Source: Lachnospiraceae bacterium (GTDB lineage Bacteria; Bacillota; Clostridia; Lachnospirales; Lachnospiraceae). From it: a stretch of DNA of 64,000 nucleotides. The position numbers and the translations under genes are program-made. The number at the start of each line of letters is the position of its first letter. The first letter of the stretch is position 1. This document shows, in pieces, positions 9,013 to 19,338 of the stretch. A model generated the notes under the pieces. That model searched no databases and was not told where the DNA came from. It saw only the letters and a list, made by a program, of their open reading frames with translations. The DNA lies in contig CAJTCY010000011.1 in the NCBI GenBank assembly GCA_910575075.1, positions 86,372-150,371 of the forward strand, written 5' to 3'.

Positions 9013-11868
9013 TCATCTCACCTGCACTGCGGAGGAAAGACCTGCCTTTTTCAATAATTTCTTATATTTCTTTACAGATTTCTTGGGCACGCTGATCTTA
9101 GCTTTCCTGGAAATTCCCGTAAACGCCTGTTTCTTTACAGTCTTAACCTTACTGGATTTAATTTTTACATTCTTCAGTTCAGAATTCTTATAAAATGCCT
9201 TAACATCAATAAAGGTGACACCTTTTCCTATCGTAACCGCCGCCAGTTTCTGATTGGATGCAAAGGCTGAAGCTCCGATTTTGGTAACATTATCGCCGAT
9301 GGTTACCTTTTTCAGTTTTTTGCATCCATAAAAAGCCTTCTTTCCGATGCTGGTTACTTTAAATATATATCCATTAATTTTTACTGTTGCCGGAATAGTT
9401 ACCGTGGTATCTGTTTTTTTCACAGGTCCTTTTACCTCCACGGTTCCATTTTCAGCGGATGATTTGGAGACTTTATAATTCAACTTGCCTACCTTATAGA
9501 CAGCATTTTTCTTTGGCACTGTATTTCCTTTTGGTATGTCAGTCCCTGCTTTTGTCACTGTTACCGCCGCCTGGGCATACTTTGATTTATCCAGCGCAGA
9601 TTCTGCTTTTACTGTCAAGGCAGATGAGGTCTCGTCAGCCCCAACCTGCAAAAGACCTGCGGGGCTGATTTTGGTGCTGCTGCTCTTATTTCCGCTGACG
9701 CTCCAAACTACCATTTGCGGCGCGTTATTTGTCACCGTCACCTTGACCATAAACTGCTGGGTTTTTCCTGCCTGTATGCTTGCCATCTGCGGCGTTATAC
9801 TTACAGAAAGTATCTCAGGTTCAGGTTCTGACTCTTCTTCTGTATAAGCATTCTCTAACTGCCATAACTGAAGCTCTGAATCGCTGGCTGCTTTCTGCAC
9901 TGCTTTTACTCCGCCGCCGCTGCCCTCCAATGACAAGTATAATCCGTTTTCTGCATGCTTAAATTTCACATACTCCCCATGTTCTTCCACAATCCAATTT
10001 TGATTCACTTCTCCGGTATCCGGCCAGATAATCAGACGTTCTCCATCATTGGAAGTGCCTCCATTGATGGCTGCCAGACTGAAGCTCTTCATATTTACTA
10101 ATTTTATGGTGTTCTGTTCCCCAACTTTGCTGGGTTTTAGATACCATTGCTGGTTTGCCTGGCCACTGTAGTCCCAGGAGATTACATTTGAAAGAGAAGC
10201 TGTTCCTCCGCCGTTCACGCAGAGTGACTGCCCATTTCCCGCATTCTTAATGGAGACAATTTTATCCCTGGGCACGGTTTCCCTCCGATCGGTTTCATTT
10301 CCTGTCAGAGGAGTTCCCTGGGTAGTAAATGTACTGATAGAATGTGCCGGAAGTTCTGCACTCACTTTGCGCCCGTTAAAGTTGATGTCTACATTCTGTG
10401 TCTGGCTGCTGCCATTTTTTACTAACAGCGAAATCGTTCCGTCTGCATTGCGGAACGCTATTTCACGGCGCTGTGCTGTATACGCAGAATCTGCTTCTGC
10501 ATCAGATCCCTGGCCTGGCGCATATGCCTGATCATAAGTACCGCTGCTCTCGATTCTGCGCGCCCCTGCTTTTACAGCATCCGTAAAATGCTTTATTTCA
10601 TAATACTGAGGATTCAGAAGGTATTCTTTTGTTGTCTCATTGACGGTAACAGGTGCATTCTGCGGCCATGGCGGATTTGCTGTATTATATCCGCCCGGTT
10701 TTGTGCCATCCCATTCTAATACCAGATTCCACATATTATAGGAAGTAATTCCGTAAGAAAAATACATGTACATAATGTCAAACTGGTTTTCTGCATACTG
10801 CCAGTCATTATTTCCATTCCCGCACATAGTTTCGGTCTGCATCATTCCCATGTTAAATCCAGTATGGTACATGGAACGCGCTTTATTATAAGACCACCAC
10901 TGGAATCCCACACCAGAAATATACTTTTTCGCCTCCGCATCATTCAAAGTTGGGTCTACCCGGCTGTCATCGGAATTGGTAAGGGTTCCCAGATAAATCT
11001 CCACCCCCATTTTCTTCATTTCCGGTCCTAAATATCCTTTGATAAAATCCCGAAGCTGTTCACCGCTCCAGCGGCAGGAAGCATATCCTGACCAGATGGT
11101 TGGTTCATTCTGCGGGGATACCATATATATGTCAATGCCTTCCGCTCTGTACGCCTCAATGAATTTACGAAAATACAAGGCATACGCCCGCATATTTTCT
11201 TCCGTGCTGTCGAACCAGCCGCCGATTAGGTTATTATGTGCCGTATTGTCATTTTCCCCCTCTTTCTTCATCCAGGTAGGCGGAGACCAGGGGGAGGCCC
11301 AGATTTTCAGGTTAGGTTGGCGTTTTAAGGCTTCCTTAATATATGGGATCAGCATTTCTTTATCTCGGTCTATAGAGAAATTCTTCATCTCATAATCATC
11401 TGCCGTCTCATTCAAAGAATAATGGTCCATAGCAAAATCACTGGAGCCAATTGGTACCCGTCCCATAGTCAGATGCATACCCTCCGGCTCATTGGGATCA
11501 AACAGCAGATCCAGAATATGATTCCTGTCCGTCTCTGTCAGCTTCATCAGCTTATCCCAGCTGCGTTCATTAAAACAACCTCCCCAGATGTCCTGAGCCA
11601 TTTGCTGGTATGTAATATTCTCGTCCACGTCAATATACAGTTCACTGTGATTATTATCATCCCAGGCTGTAGTTTCCAGCTCTCCCATATCCTGCATATA
11701 AGTCCCATTCTGAGACATCACCCAGTGCACCTTGCCCGTCTCTCCCGCTGCCTGGCTGACTGGCGCCGGTGCCGCGGCAACGCCAGAAATGGCTGTACTG
11801 ACTGACATCAAGATTGACAATAATACTTTTCCTGCATACCTTTTTTTCCTGACATATTTCTTCTCCAT
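9013..11868 (-). CDS. Secreted GH30 family glycosidase with ricin-type lectin and LRR tail
   Basis: 951 residues. The start MEKKYVRKK has GAGAGG 4-5 bases upstream. Signal peptide about 1-42. The catalytic (beta/alpha)8 domain covers about 50-500: a likely acid/base glutamate in QNEP (about residue 255) and a likely nucleophile in MQTETM (about 345), as in the glucosylceramidase/beta-1,6-glucanase clan. A ricin B-type carbohydrate-binding domain follows (about 535-680, repeated QxW motifs), then an Ig-like region (about 700-780) and a C-terminal BspA-type leucine-rich repeat block (about 830-950). It probably hydrolyses a beta-linked glycan outside the cell; which one cannot be told. The LRR tail closely resembles that of the surface protein at 30410-33949. 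Confidence 0.9.
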   Translation of the reverse strand: MEKKYVRKKRYAGKVLLSILMSVSTAISGVAAAPAPVSQAAGETGKVHWVMSQNGTYMQDMGELETTAWDDNNHSELYIDVDENITYQQMAQDIWGGCFNERSWDKLMKLTETDRNHILDLLFDPNEPEGMHLTMGRVPIGSSDFAMDHYSLNETADDYEMKNFSIDRDKEMLIPYIKEALKRQPNLKIWASPWSPPTWMKKEGENDNTAHNNLIGGWFDSTEENMRAYALYFRKFIEAYRAEGIDIYMVSPQNEPTIWSGYASCRWSGEQLRDFIKGYLGPEMKKMGVEIYLGTLTNSDDSRVDPTLNDAEAKKYISGVGFQWWSYNKARSMYHTGFNMGMMQTETMCGNGNNDWQYAENQFDIMYMYFSYGITSYNMWNLVLEWDGTKPGGYNTANPPWPQNAPVTVNETTKEYLLNPQYYEIKHFTDAVKAGARRIESSGTYDQAYAPGQGSDAEADSAYTAQRREIAFRNADGTISLLVKNGSSQTQNVDINFNGRKVSAELPAHSISTFTTQGTPLTGNETDRRETVPRDKIVSIKNAGNGQSLCVNGGGTASLSNVISWDYSGQANQQWYLKPSKVGEQNTIKLVNMKSFSLAAINGGTSNDGERLIIWPDTGEVNQNWIVEEHGEYVKFKHAENGLYLSLEGSGGGVKAVQKAASDSELQLWQLENAYTEEESEPEPEILSVSITPQMASIQAGKTQQFMVKVTVTNNAPQMVVWSVSGNKSSSTKISPAGLLQVGADETSSALTVKAESALDKSKYAQAAVTVTKAGTDIPKGNTVPKKNAVYKVGKLNYKVSKSSAENGTVEVKGPVKKTDTTVTIPATVKINGYIFKVTSIGKKAFYGCKKLKKVTIGDNVTKIGASAFASNQKLAAVTIGKGVTFIDVKAFYKNSELKNVKIKSSKVKTVKKQAFTGISRKAKISVPKKSVKKYKKLLKKAGLSSAVQVR

Positions 11869-11911
11869 GTTTCCTCTCTTTCCTCCTTTATATTTATAAT
11901 TTCCTGTTACC

Positions 11912-11940
11912 TTTTGCAAAAAACACTATTTTTGCAAAAA
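11912..11940. promoter_or_regulatory. Two TTTTGCAAAA palindromes upstream of the GH30 gene
   Basis: TTTTGCAAAA (11912-11921) and TTTTTGCAAAAA (11929-11940) lie 44-72 bp upstream of the GH30 start codon, centre to centre about 18 bp. Paired palindromes in this position are typical of a dimeric regulator; which one is unknown. Confidence 0.45.
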
Positions 11941-12088
11941 TCTATATGGTAATTGTACACTCTAAAATAAAATTTTTACTATAATTTTCTATTATTATTC
12001 TATAATTTTGTGCGCAATATTTCTCCTGAAAGAAAGGTAACCATAGAGAGAAAGAAACTGCCGCATAAAAAATTTTCCATAAAATACC

Positions 12089-12132
12089 AAAACTGCCGCG
12101 CCATAATTTATCAATCATAACGCGGCAGTTTT
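12089..12132 (-). terminator. Terminator downstream of gdhA
   Basis: A stem of 12 bp (AAAACTGCCGCG with CGCGGCAGTTTT) with a 20-base loop lies 54 bp past the gdhA stop. T runs flank both sides, so it may work in both directions, but both neighbouring genes are on the minus strand. Confidence 0.65.
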
Positions 12133-12185
12133 TTGCGTGCTTAACTATTTTATATTCTTTTCTTTCAAACTATCGGATCAAACTT

Positions 12186-13523
<1,338 letters not shown>

Positions 13524-13562
13524 TCATTCTCCTTTACAATCATACCTATCGTTATCAGATAC

Positions 13563-13591
13563 ATTTTAATATTATTTTTTCTTTTTTGCAA
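13563..13591 (-). promoter_or_regulatory. Sigma-A-type promoter of gdhA
   Basis: TTGCAA and TAAAAT separated by 17 bp on the minus strand, giving a short leader of about 35 bases before the gdhA start codon. Confidence 0.6.
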
Positions 13592-13651
13592 GAATTTTCT
13601 TTCATTACTTTAATGTTTTATTATAGCAAAGTGATTTGGTACCTTTTTCAT

Positions 13652-13678
13652 TGGTCTTTGCCGTATTAACGGCAAGAC
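13652..13678. promoter_or_regulatory. Inverted repeat between gdhA and thiT
   Basis: GGTCTTTGCCG and CGGCAAGACC (one unpaired base) face each other around 6 bases. The repeat lies upstream of both divergent promoters, so it is not in either transcript's leader. It could be an operator or a terminator for antisense transcription. Confidence 0.35.
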
Positions 13679-13731
13679 CTTTTGGTACTAGGGTTGTTGT
13701 TAAAAATGGGGAAAGTCAAAAAATACCTGTA

Positions 13732-13760
13732 TTGACAGGACTGTGTTCCACCTTTAAAAT
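13732..13760 (+). promoter_or_regulatory. Sigma-A-type promoter of thiT
   Basis: TTGACA, 17-bp spacer, TAAAAT, ending 30 bp upstream of the start codon. The leader is too short to hold a TPP riboswitch. Confidence 0.75.
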
Positions 13761-13789
13761 AGAAAAAAACATTTTTTATGGAGGATCTT

Positions 13790-14470
13790 ATGAACAACTT
13801 CTTTGCCGCACCTACCAATGAATGGAATGACAACGCTGTCCGTCTCACTCCTGCTGGGATTGTGACGGTTGCAGCCGTTATTGGACTTCTGATCATCATT
13901 GCGCTGCTGATGCGTTACCGCCAATCTCATTCACGGAAACTTACAACCAGACAGCTTGTTTTTTCTGCTGCCGCCATGGCGCTTGCCCTGGTCACCTCCA
14001 TGGTAAAACTTTTCGAAATGCCAATGGGTGGTTCCGTAACGCTGCTGAGCATGCTGTTTATTGTTCTGATCGGCTACTGGTTTGGTCCCTATGCCGGCCT
14101 TATGACCGCTATTGCTTACGGACTGCTGCAATTTGTACTGGAACCTGTTTTCTATACTGTTCCCCAGATGCTTACAGATTATCCCCTTGCTTTTGGCGCG
14201 TTAGGGCTCTCCGGATTCTTTAACAGACAGAAATATGGACTTGTGAAAGGATATCTTGCAGGGGTTTTGGGGCGTTACTTTTTTTCCTTTTTATCCGGGG
14301 TTATTTTCTTTGCTTCCTATGCGCCAGAAACTATGGCTGCGCCCATTTACTCACTGGCGTACAACGGGTCTTATCTGGGCGCAGAAGCTGCCATTACCCT
14401 GATCTTACTTTCACTGCCTCCAGTTTCCAAGGCGCTTGCACAGGTAAAGCAGATGGCGTTGGAAGAATGA
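13790..14470 (+). CDS. thiT: ECF transporter thiamine-binding S component ThiT
   Basis: 226 residues. The ATG at 13790 is preferred over the one at 13778 because GGAGG (13780-13784) falls just before it. The core (about residues 50-215) is a six-helix integral membrane protein with the ThiT signature MGGSVTLLSML and a conserved acidic/aromatic helix FGPYAGLMTA. It binds thiamine and docks to a shared EcfAAT module encoded elsewhere. Compared with the usual length of about 190 residues it carries an extra N-terminal transmembrane helix (about 18-40). It is first in a plus-strand run with the next two genes. Confidence 0.88.
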   Translation: MNNFFAAPTNEWNDNAVRLTPAGIVTVAAVIGLLIIIALLMRYRQSHSRKLTTRQLVFSAAAMALALVTSMVKLFEMPMGGSVTLLSMLFIVLIGYWFGPYAGLMTAIAYGLLQFVLEPVFYTVPQMLTDYPLAFGALGLSGFFNRQKYGLVKGYLAGVLGRYFFSFLSGVIFFASYAPETMAAPIYSLAYNGSYLGAEAAITLILLSLPPVSKALAQVKQMALEE

Positions 14471-14553
14471 ACTTAAAAACTTTCATATTTTTCCTTCCAT
14501 TACATAGAATAAATATATTCTTAGTATGCCTGAATCTGAAAAGGGAGGAAATT

Positions 14554-15066
14554 ATGAATAAAAAACTTTTAATTTACATCATCGGCGGTATCTTGTTTAC
14601 TTCTATTTTCGGTACCTTATCTCACTTTATCTATGAATGGTCCGGCAGAAACTGGCTCGCAGGACTGTTCACCCCTGTCAATGAGTCCACCTGGGAACAC
14701 ATGAAATTATTATTTTTCCCTATGCTTTTGTATGGCATATTTTCCTGGTTACTTCTAAGAAAGGATTATCCTTGTATTTCCTTTAGCTATCCAATTGGCA
14801 TTCTTGCCGGAACCTTTGCAATTCCTATTCTCTTTTATTCTTATTCTGGCATTCTGGGCAAAAATTACACCGCTATAGATATCTTTATTTTTTATGTGAG
14901 TGTAATTTTAGCCTTTGCCGCCGCGTACATTCTCTGCCTTCGGAACAGAGAAAAACATTCTCTGCTGCCTGCACTGCTGGTTCTGGTCCTCGCAGTATGT
15001 TTTGTCTGGTTCACAATAGCTCCACCGGAATTTGGCATTTTTCTGCCGCCAGCATATGATAAATAA
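14554..15066 (+). CDS. DUF6512-type integral membrane protein
   Basis: 170 residues with about five transmembrane segments. The start at 14554 has AAGGGAGG 6-7 bases upstream; the open frame extends back to 14467 without a ribosome site. The conserved motif NESTWEHMKLLFFP after the first helix is typical of a Firmicutes membrane family of unknown function (DUF6512). It follows thiT by 83 bp and is probably on the same transcript. Confidence 0.7.
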   Translation: MNKKLLIYIIGGILFTSIFGTLSHFIYEWSGRNWLAGLFTPVNESTWEHMKLLFFPMLLYGIFSWLLLRKDYPCISFSYPIGILAGTFAIPILFYSYSGILGKNYTAIDIFIFYVSVILAFAAAYILCLRNREKHSLLPALLVLVLAVCFVWFTIAPPEFGIFLPPAYDK

Positions 15067-15080
15067 AAAAGGATTTTATT

Positions 15081-15566
15081 ATGAACTATGAAACGCTTGT
15101 ACCAGTGACTGGTATTATCCAGAATATTTCCCAGTCTCCTAATAATTGCTGCCGTCAGACCATTACGATCAATACACCTGACGGTATCAACAATTTCATC
15201 CTCTCCCCCAGTACCACAGTGGTTGGCAGCACACAGCTGCGCTCCGGCATGCCTGTGGCTGCTTTTTATGATTCCAGCCTGCCTGTTCCACTGATCTATC
15301 CCCCGCAGTTTCAGGCTGAAATTATTACACCATTGCACAACGATGAAACTGTCATGCTGAAATTTTTCCGCAGGAATCTGACTGCCAGCGATAATTCTCT
15401 GCGTTTAAACCTTGCGCGCAGCACCAGAATTCTCACCTTAAATGGGCAGCGGTACTCCTGTCCTCCAGGGGGAAATTTCCTGCTTGTCTACTATTCTGTC
15501 ACGACCAGAAGTATTCCACCCCAGACTACTCCCAGAAAAATCATTGTCCTGTGTAATGAGCCGTAA
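15081..15566 (+). CDS. Hypothetical protein
   Basis: 161 residues, beginning 14 bp after the preceding stop. There is no signal peptide or membrane segment. The sequence is beta-rich with many Thr/Ile strands and an N-terminal repeat of short hydrophobic turns; I do not recognise the family. Position suggests co-transcription with the DUF6512 gene. No terminator is visible after it. Confidence 0.65.
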   Translation: MNYETLVPVTGIIQNISQSPNNCCRQTITINTPDGINNFILSPSTTVVGSTQLRSGMPVAAFYDSSLPVPLIYPPQFQAEIITPLHNDETVMLKFFRRNLTASDNSLRLNLARSTRILTLNGQRYSCPPGGNFLLVYYSVTTRSIPPQTTPRKIIVLCNEP

Positions 15567-15612
15567 CATTGATTACACTTTTTCTTTATACGAACAGGGG
15601 GCAAAAGTGCCT

Positions 15613-15641
15613 TTGACATGCGTATATTAATCAAGTATAAT
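15613..15641 (+). promoter_or_regulatory. Perfect consensus sigma-A promoter
   Basis: TTGACA, exactly 17 bp, TATAAT. It ends 31 bp upstream of the start of the flavin-binding protein at 15673. All twelve core bases match the consensus, so strong constitutive transcription is expected. Confidence 0.9.
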
Positions 15642-15672
15642 CATACTAACTTTATGTGAAAGGAAAAATACA

Positions 15673-16170
15673 ATGAGAAAACGCGAAAGAGAAATTACAG
15701 ATCTGGAAGAAATCCGTTCCATCCTAGATCAATGCAAGATACTGCACCTTGGATTGAGTGATGAAGGCCAGCCTTACGTGGTTCCGCTCAATTACGGATA
15801 TCTTCTGGAAGGTAAGACATTGACTTTTTATCTTCACGGTGCCACAGAAGGATATAAATATGAAGTAATTCAGAAAAATCCCAGAGTATCTTTTGCCATG
15901 GAGTGTGATACCATCCCTTTTGAGGGTAAAGCAGCCTGCCAATACGGCATGTCTTACCGCAGCCTAATGGGCAGAGGCACTGCTTTCATTGTAACAGATA
16001 TTGCAGAAAAACAGATGGGATTATCCCTTTTGATGAATACACAGACTGGAAAAGATTTTACATTCAATGAAAAACTGGTTTCCATTGTAAACGTAATCAA
16101 AGTCACTGTGGACAGCTATTCTGCCAAAAAGAGACCATTGCCGCAGATATTTACAGCAGCAGAGAAATAA
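15673..16170 (+). CDS. Pyridoxamine 5'-phosphate oxidase-like flavoprotein (NimA-like)
   Basis: 165 residues, split-barrel FMN-binding fold. The opening MRKREREITD, the strand ILHLGLSDEGQPYVVPLNYGY and the segment SYRSLMGRGTA match the NimA/YP-oxidase-like family, whose members include 5-nitroimidazole reductases. Substrate here is unknown. A ribosome site GAAAGGA is 9 bases upstream; it is a monocistronic unit between its own strong promoter and terminator. Confidence 0.85.
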   Translation: MRKREREITDLEEIRSILDQCKILHLGLSDEGQPYVVPLNYGYLLEGKTLTFYLHGATEGYKYEVIQKNPRVSFAMECDTIPFEGKAACQYGMSYRSLMGRGTAFIVTDIAEKQMGLSLLMNTQTGKDFTFNEKLVSIVNVIKVTVDSYSAKKRPLPQIFTAAEK

Positions 16171-16185
16171 CTTTTCTGCTGCTGT
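16153..16185. terminator. Bidirectional terminator
   Basis: ACAGCAGCAGAGAA pairs with TTTTCTGCTGCTGT around a short loop. It overlaps the 3' end of the flavoprotein gene and lies just past the stop of the converging YjbR gene. Confidence 0.7.
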
Positions 16186-16189
16186 AAGC

Positions 16190-16525
16190 TTATTTCTTTG
16201 CCATAACCAGGTCATAACTCTCTGCAATCATCCTTTTTATCGTATCGTCAGGTATCGTTCCATCCAATATTACCGTATTCCAATGTTCTTTATTCTGATG
16301 ATACCCTGGAAGGACTGATTCAAAAGCATTTCTCCAGAAATCTCTCCACTCAGGATCTGCCTTAACATTGATGCGCATCTGCCCCTCATACTCATAAGTC
16401 CATAGAAATGCTTTTTTATTCTTTCTGCTGCGGACCAATACCCAATTGTCATCACGAAAAGGTGTATCCATATAAACATTCTCAAAAGACATTCCATATT
16501 CTAATGCTTCTTTTCTGGTTGTCAT
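16190..16525 (-). CDS. MmcQ/YjbR family protein
   Basis: 111 residues, the usual length of the YjbR/CyaY-like fold. The N-terminal helix (residues 1-20), the strand FLWTYEYEGQMRINVKADP and the C-terminal helix TIKRMIAESYDLV are characteristic. Members are described as DNA-binding-like but their role is not established. It begins 21 bp after the MATE gene stop and may be its last operon member. Confidence 0.82.
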   Translation of the reverse strand: MTTRKEALEYGMSFENVYMDTPFRDDNWVLVRSRKNKKAFLWTYEYEGQMRINVKADPEWRDFWRNAFESVLPGYHQNKEHWNTVILDGTIPDDTIKRMIAESYDLVMAKK

Positions 16526-16546
16526 ATAACCACCTGCTTTCTTCCT

Positions 16547-17878
16547 TTACAGATAACGATACTGTTTTCTCTTTGTGATTAAAAATGTACTTGAAACTAT
16601 CAGCGCCAGTATCTCCGCCACCGTAACTGCCCACCAAATCCCATCCAGTCCCAGCAGAAGCGGCAGTGCCAGCACCGCCACCGTTTGAAACACCAGTGTA
16701 CGCAAAAATGCAATTGCCGCTGACACTGCGCCATTACTCAGCGCTGTAAAAAAAGCAGACGCAAAGACATTGATTCCGTACACCACAAAAGAAAAGGCGT
16801 ATATGGAAAGGGCATGCCGTGTAATGAAAAGCAGCTCTGCATCATACCCTACAAAGATACTGGAAACAGGAGACGCCAGCAAAAGTGCCAGAATCAGCAT
16901 AATTATACCGCTGCCAAGCATCAGCAAAAGGCTTTTCTTTAACATATTTTTGAGCTCGTCGTGGTGTCCGGCGCCATAGTGAAAACTGACAATAGGACCC
17001 GTTCCAATGGTATAGCCCAAAAAGACTGCCGCAAACACAAACTGCGTATACATTACCACTCCATAAGCTGCAACACCGTTTTCACCCGCATATTTCATCA
17101 GCTGGAAATTATACAGGATTCCCACAAGGGAGGTGGAAATATTTGTCATCAATTCTGACGAGCCATTCAGGCATGACTTAAGCAATACCTCCTTATCCAC
17201 TCTGGTTTTCCGAAGACGCAGCAAACTGCTGTTTGGCCGCAGAAAATAGAGCAGGGGCAGTATTCCCCCGATACATTGTCCAAGCACAGACGCCCATGCT
17301 GCTCCTGCGACCCCCCATTGAAAAACCGCTATAAACAGCGCATCCAACACGATATTGGTACACCCTGCCGCTACTGTTGCCATAAACCCAAGCTGTGGTT
17401 TCTCCGCTGTAACAAAAAAGCTCTGAAATAAATATTGCAGCATAAACGCTGTATTCCATCCATTCATAATTCTGCCATAGATTACACAATCCTCTATCAT
17501 GTTCTCATCAGCGCCCAGCATATATGCAATGGGCCGCATAAAAACAACCCCAATTACAGAGAGTACCACCCCCAGAATCACTGTGAGATATACCAGCATG
17601 GTAAAATACCGGTCGGCTGTCTCACGCTTGCCTTCTCCTAACGTCTTACCAACCAGGGCGCTCCCACCTGTACCCACCATAAATCCGAAACAGCCAAGTA
17701 TCATAAGAAATGGCATTACAAGATTTACAGATGCAAAAGCCGTCTTCCCCACATAGTTAGAAACGAAATATCCATCTACAATCCCATAAAGGGAAGTGCA
17801 CAGCATCATGGCAATGGTGGGCAGGCAAAAACGAAACAATTTTTTATAGGTGAAATGTTCTGACAATTGTATACTCAT
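16547..17878 (-). CDS. MATE family multidrug efflux transporter
   Basis: 443 residues, twelve predicted transmembrane segments in two six-helix halves, as in MatE pumps that expel cationic compounds with Na+ or H+ exchange. The first helix pair carries the typical FCLPTIAMML and GIVDGYFVSNYVG motifs. The start at 17878 has GAGGAG 6-7 bases upstream; an in-frame start at 17893 does not. A marR gene precedes it on the same strand, but a MITE-like element ending 27 bp upstream of this start codon fills the gap. Confidence 0.92.
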   Translation of the reverse strand: MSIQLSEHFTYKKLFRFCLPTIAMMLCTSLYGIVDGYFVSNYVGKTAFASVNLVMPFLMILGCFGFMVGTGGSALVGKTLGEGKRETADRYFTMLVYLTVILGVVLSVIGVVFMRPIAYMLGADENMIEDCVIYGRIMNGWNTAFMLQYLFQSFFVTAEKPQLGFMATVAAGCTNIVLDALFIAVFQWGVAGAAWASVLGQCIGGILPLLYFLRPNSSLLRLRKTRVDKEVLLKSCLNGSSELMTNISTSLVGILYNFQLMKYAGENGVAAYGVVMYTQFVFAAVFLGYTIGTGPIVSFHYGAGHHDELKNMLKKSLLLMLGSGIIMLILALLLASPVSSIFVGYDAELLFITRHALSIYAFSFVVYGINVFASAFFTALSNGAVSAAIAFLRTLVFQTVAVLALPLLLGLDGIWWAVTVAEILALIVSSTFLITKRKQYRYL

Positions 17879-17904
17879 TTTTTCTCCTCTCAAGCAAATA
17901 TTTA

Positions 17905-18235
17905 TAGGTAATTGCGAAACTCAGTAATTTTTTGAATTTCATATACAATTCAAAGAATTTTGAAGAAATATTTTATCATATAAACGCTAAGAAATGCATT
18001 CTAGCACCATGGAAACGTACTCCAGAGCATCCCTTTATGTCAAAAAACTGACATTACTAAAGAAAAAACACAAAAATCATGGAAGCCTTTGCGGAACATG
18101 ATTTTCGTATTAAGTGGTTCGTTGTAATGCTTGGTGCGCCCTGCATTTTGTGCGTTTATATGAGTAAAATATTTTAATATAATTGTATAATTTGTATATG
18201 AAATTTGGAAAATTTAGTTGTTTCGCAATTGCCTA
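17905..18235. repeat. MITE-like element, copy 1 (331 bp)
   Basis: Terminal inverted repeats TAGGTAATTGCGAAAC and its near complement GTTTCGCAATTGCCTA, with homologous subterminal arms (AATTTCATATACAATT and the inverse). There is no open reading frame inside. The ends share TA, suggesting a TA target. It fills the whole gap between the marR stop and the MATE gene. Compared with copy 2 (40205-40334) it carries about 200 extra central bases. Confidence 0.75.
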
Positions 18236-18242
18236 AAATGTT

Positions 18243-18689
18243 TCATGTATTTTTATCGTATATCATTTTCAAAGAATCTGTATACTTTTGGAACAGAGAC
18301 AAGAATTGTTCCTGTTCATCCTCTGATAATTCTTCCAAAGCCTGAAGTTCCATCTCAATTATTTTATCCACAGTTCTCTCACATAACCTGATACCCTTTT
18401 CCGTAAGCAATATTTTCTTGCTTCTTCGATCGTTTCCTGGAACTAAATCCAAATATCCTTCTGTCTCCATCTTTTTCAAAGCTGAATTGACTGTCTGCTT
18501 CGGCTCATAAAGGCAAAGACATATCTCACTCTGCACCGGCTCCGTATAATCTGTACGCAGCATATACAAAATCCAAAAACTACTCTCCGGCAACCCCATT
18601 GTTTTTGCAATTTCCCGATAAACATTATCATTCTCTTTCATTATATGATTGTATTCCAGCAGGCGGTTCTCTGTATGTTTTCTTTTCAT
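18243..18689 (-). CDS. MarR family transcriptional regulator
   Basis: 148 residues. A winged helix-turn-helix occupies about residues 30-115, with the recognition helix near PKQTVNSALKKMETEGY and the wing at GNDRRSKKILLTEKG. The ATG at 18689 follows GAGGG; a GTG 15 bases earlier is a weaker alternative. It sits directly upstream of the MATE pump and is the likely regulator of it. Before the MITE insertion the two were probably a two-gene operon. Confidence 0.88.
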   Translation of the reverse strand: MKRKHTENRLLEYNHIMKENDNVYREIAKTMGLPESSFWILYMLRTDYTEPVQSEICLCLYEPKQTVNSALKKMETEGYLDLVPGNDRRSKKILLTEKGIRLCERTVDKIIEMELQALEELSEDEQEQFLSLFQKYTDSLKMIYDKNT

Positions 18690-18867
18690 CCCTCTATCCC
18701 TCACTTTATATTTTTATCAATGAAAAATCCGAAAACGGACTTTTGTAGATACAATATAGTCTGTTTTCGGATTTTTGTCAAGTATAATCTTTGTTAGTTT
18801 CTCTATTTTACAAGACCAGCGTATTTTCATTCTTCCAGCATATCCAGATAACGCCCCAAGCGTCCAT

Positions 18868-19329
18868 TCACATATCCTGCAAACAACTTCTCCATTGCGC
18901 CAGGATTATGTTTCCCATGATATCTATCAAATTTTTCTTTTTCTCGGCTCTGATTTTTTCCTTTCGCTCGTTTCTTTTTTGAGTGAGTTCTTTCTGGTCA
19001 TTCTCATAAGCAGAGGACATCTTCTCAAAGCGTTCATTGGAAGTCTTGCCAAGTGCGTTCTGCTCAAAGAGTTTCATGATCACATTGTCAATTTCTGAAA
19101 TTCGTTTTTCTGCCATTTCCAAGTCCTGCTCGAATTGTTTGATTTTTTGGCAGCCGCCTTTTTCACTCAATTCGTGCATTTCTTGAATGAACTGGCCGCC
19201 TAACGCTCCCATATTATGACTGCTGTATAAGCATACTGTTTCGCGGCTGCTTTCTGCTGCAAGGGCATCCTTGTGAAGCTGTTTCGTTAATGTGTCGCTT
19301 GTTAAATTGCGTTTTGTTTGCATCCACAA
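18868..19329 (-). pseudogene. C-terminal fragment of a large serine recombinase
   Basis: About 150 residues with a long coiled coil containing ALGKTSNERFEKMSSAYEND, the conserved C-terminal coil of Tn-type large serine recombinases. The catalytic resolvase domain and the zinc ribbon are missing. It marks one edge of an eroded integrative element whose cargo may be the following small genes. Confidence 0.7.
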
Positions 19330-19338
19330 ACTGGGGCT

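Noticed and set aside
13600..13790. TPP riboswitch before thiT
   Set aside because: No CTGAGA or ACCCTTTGAACCTGA-type core, and the promoter lies only 30 bp from the start codon.
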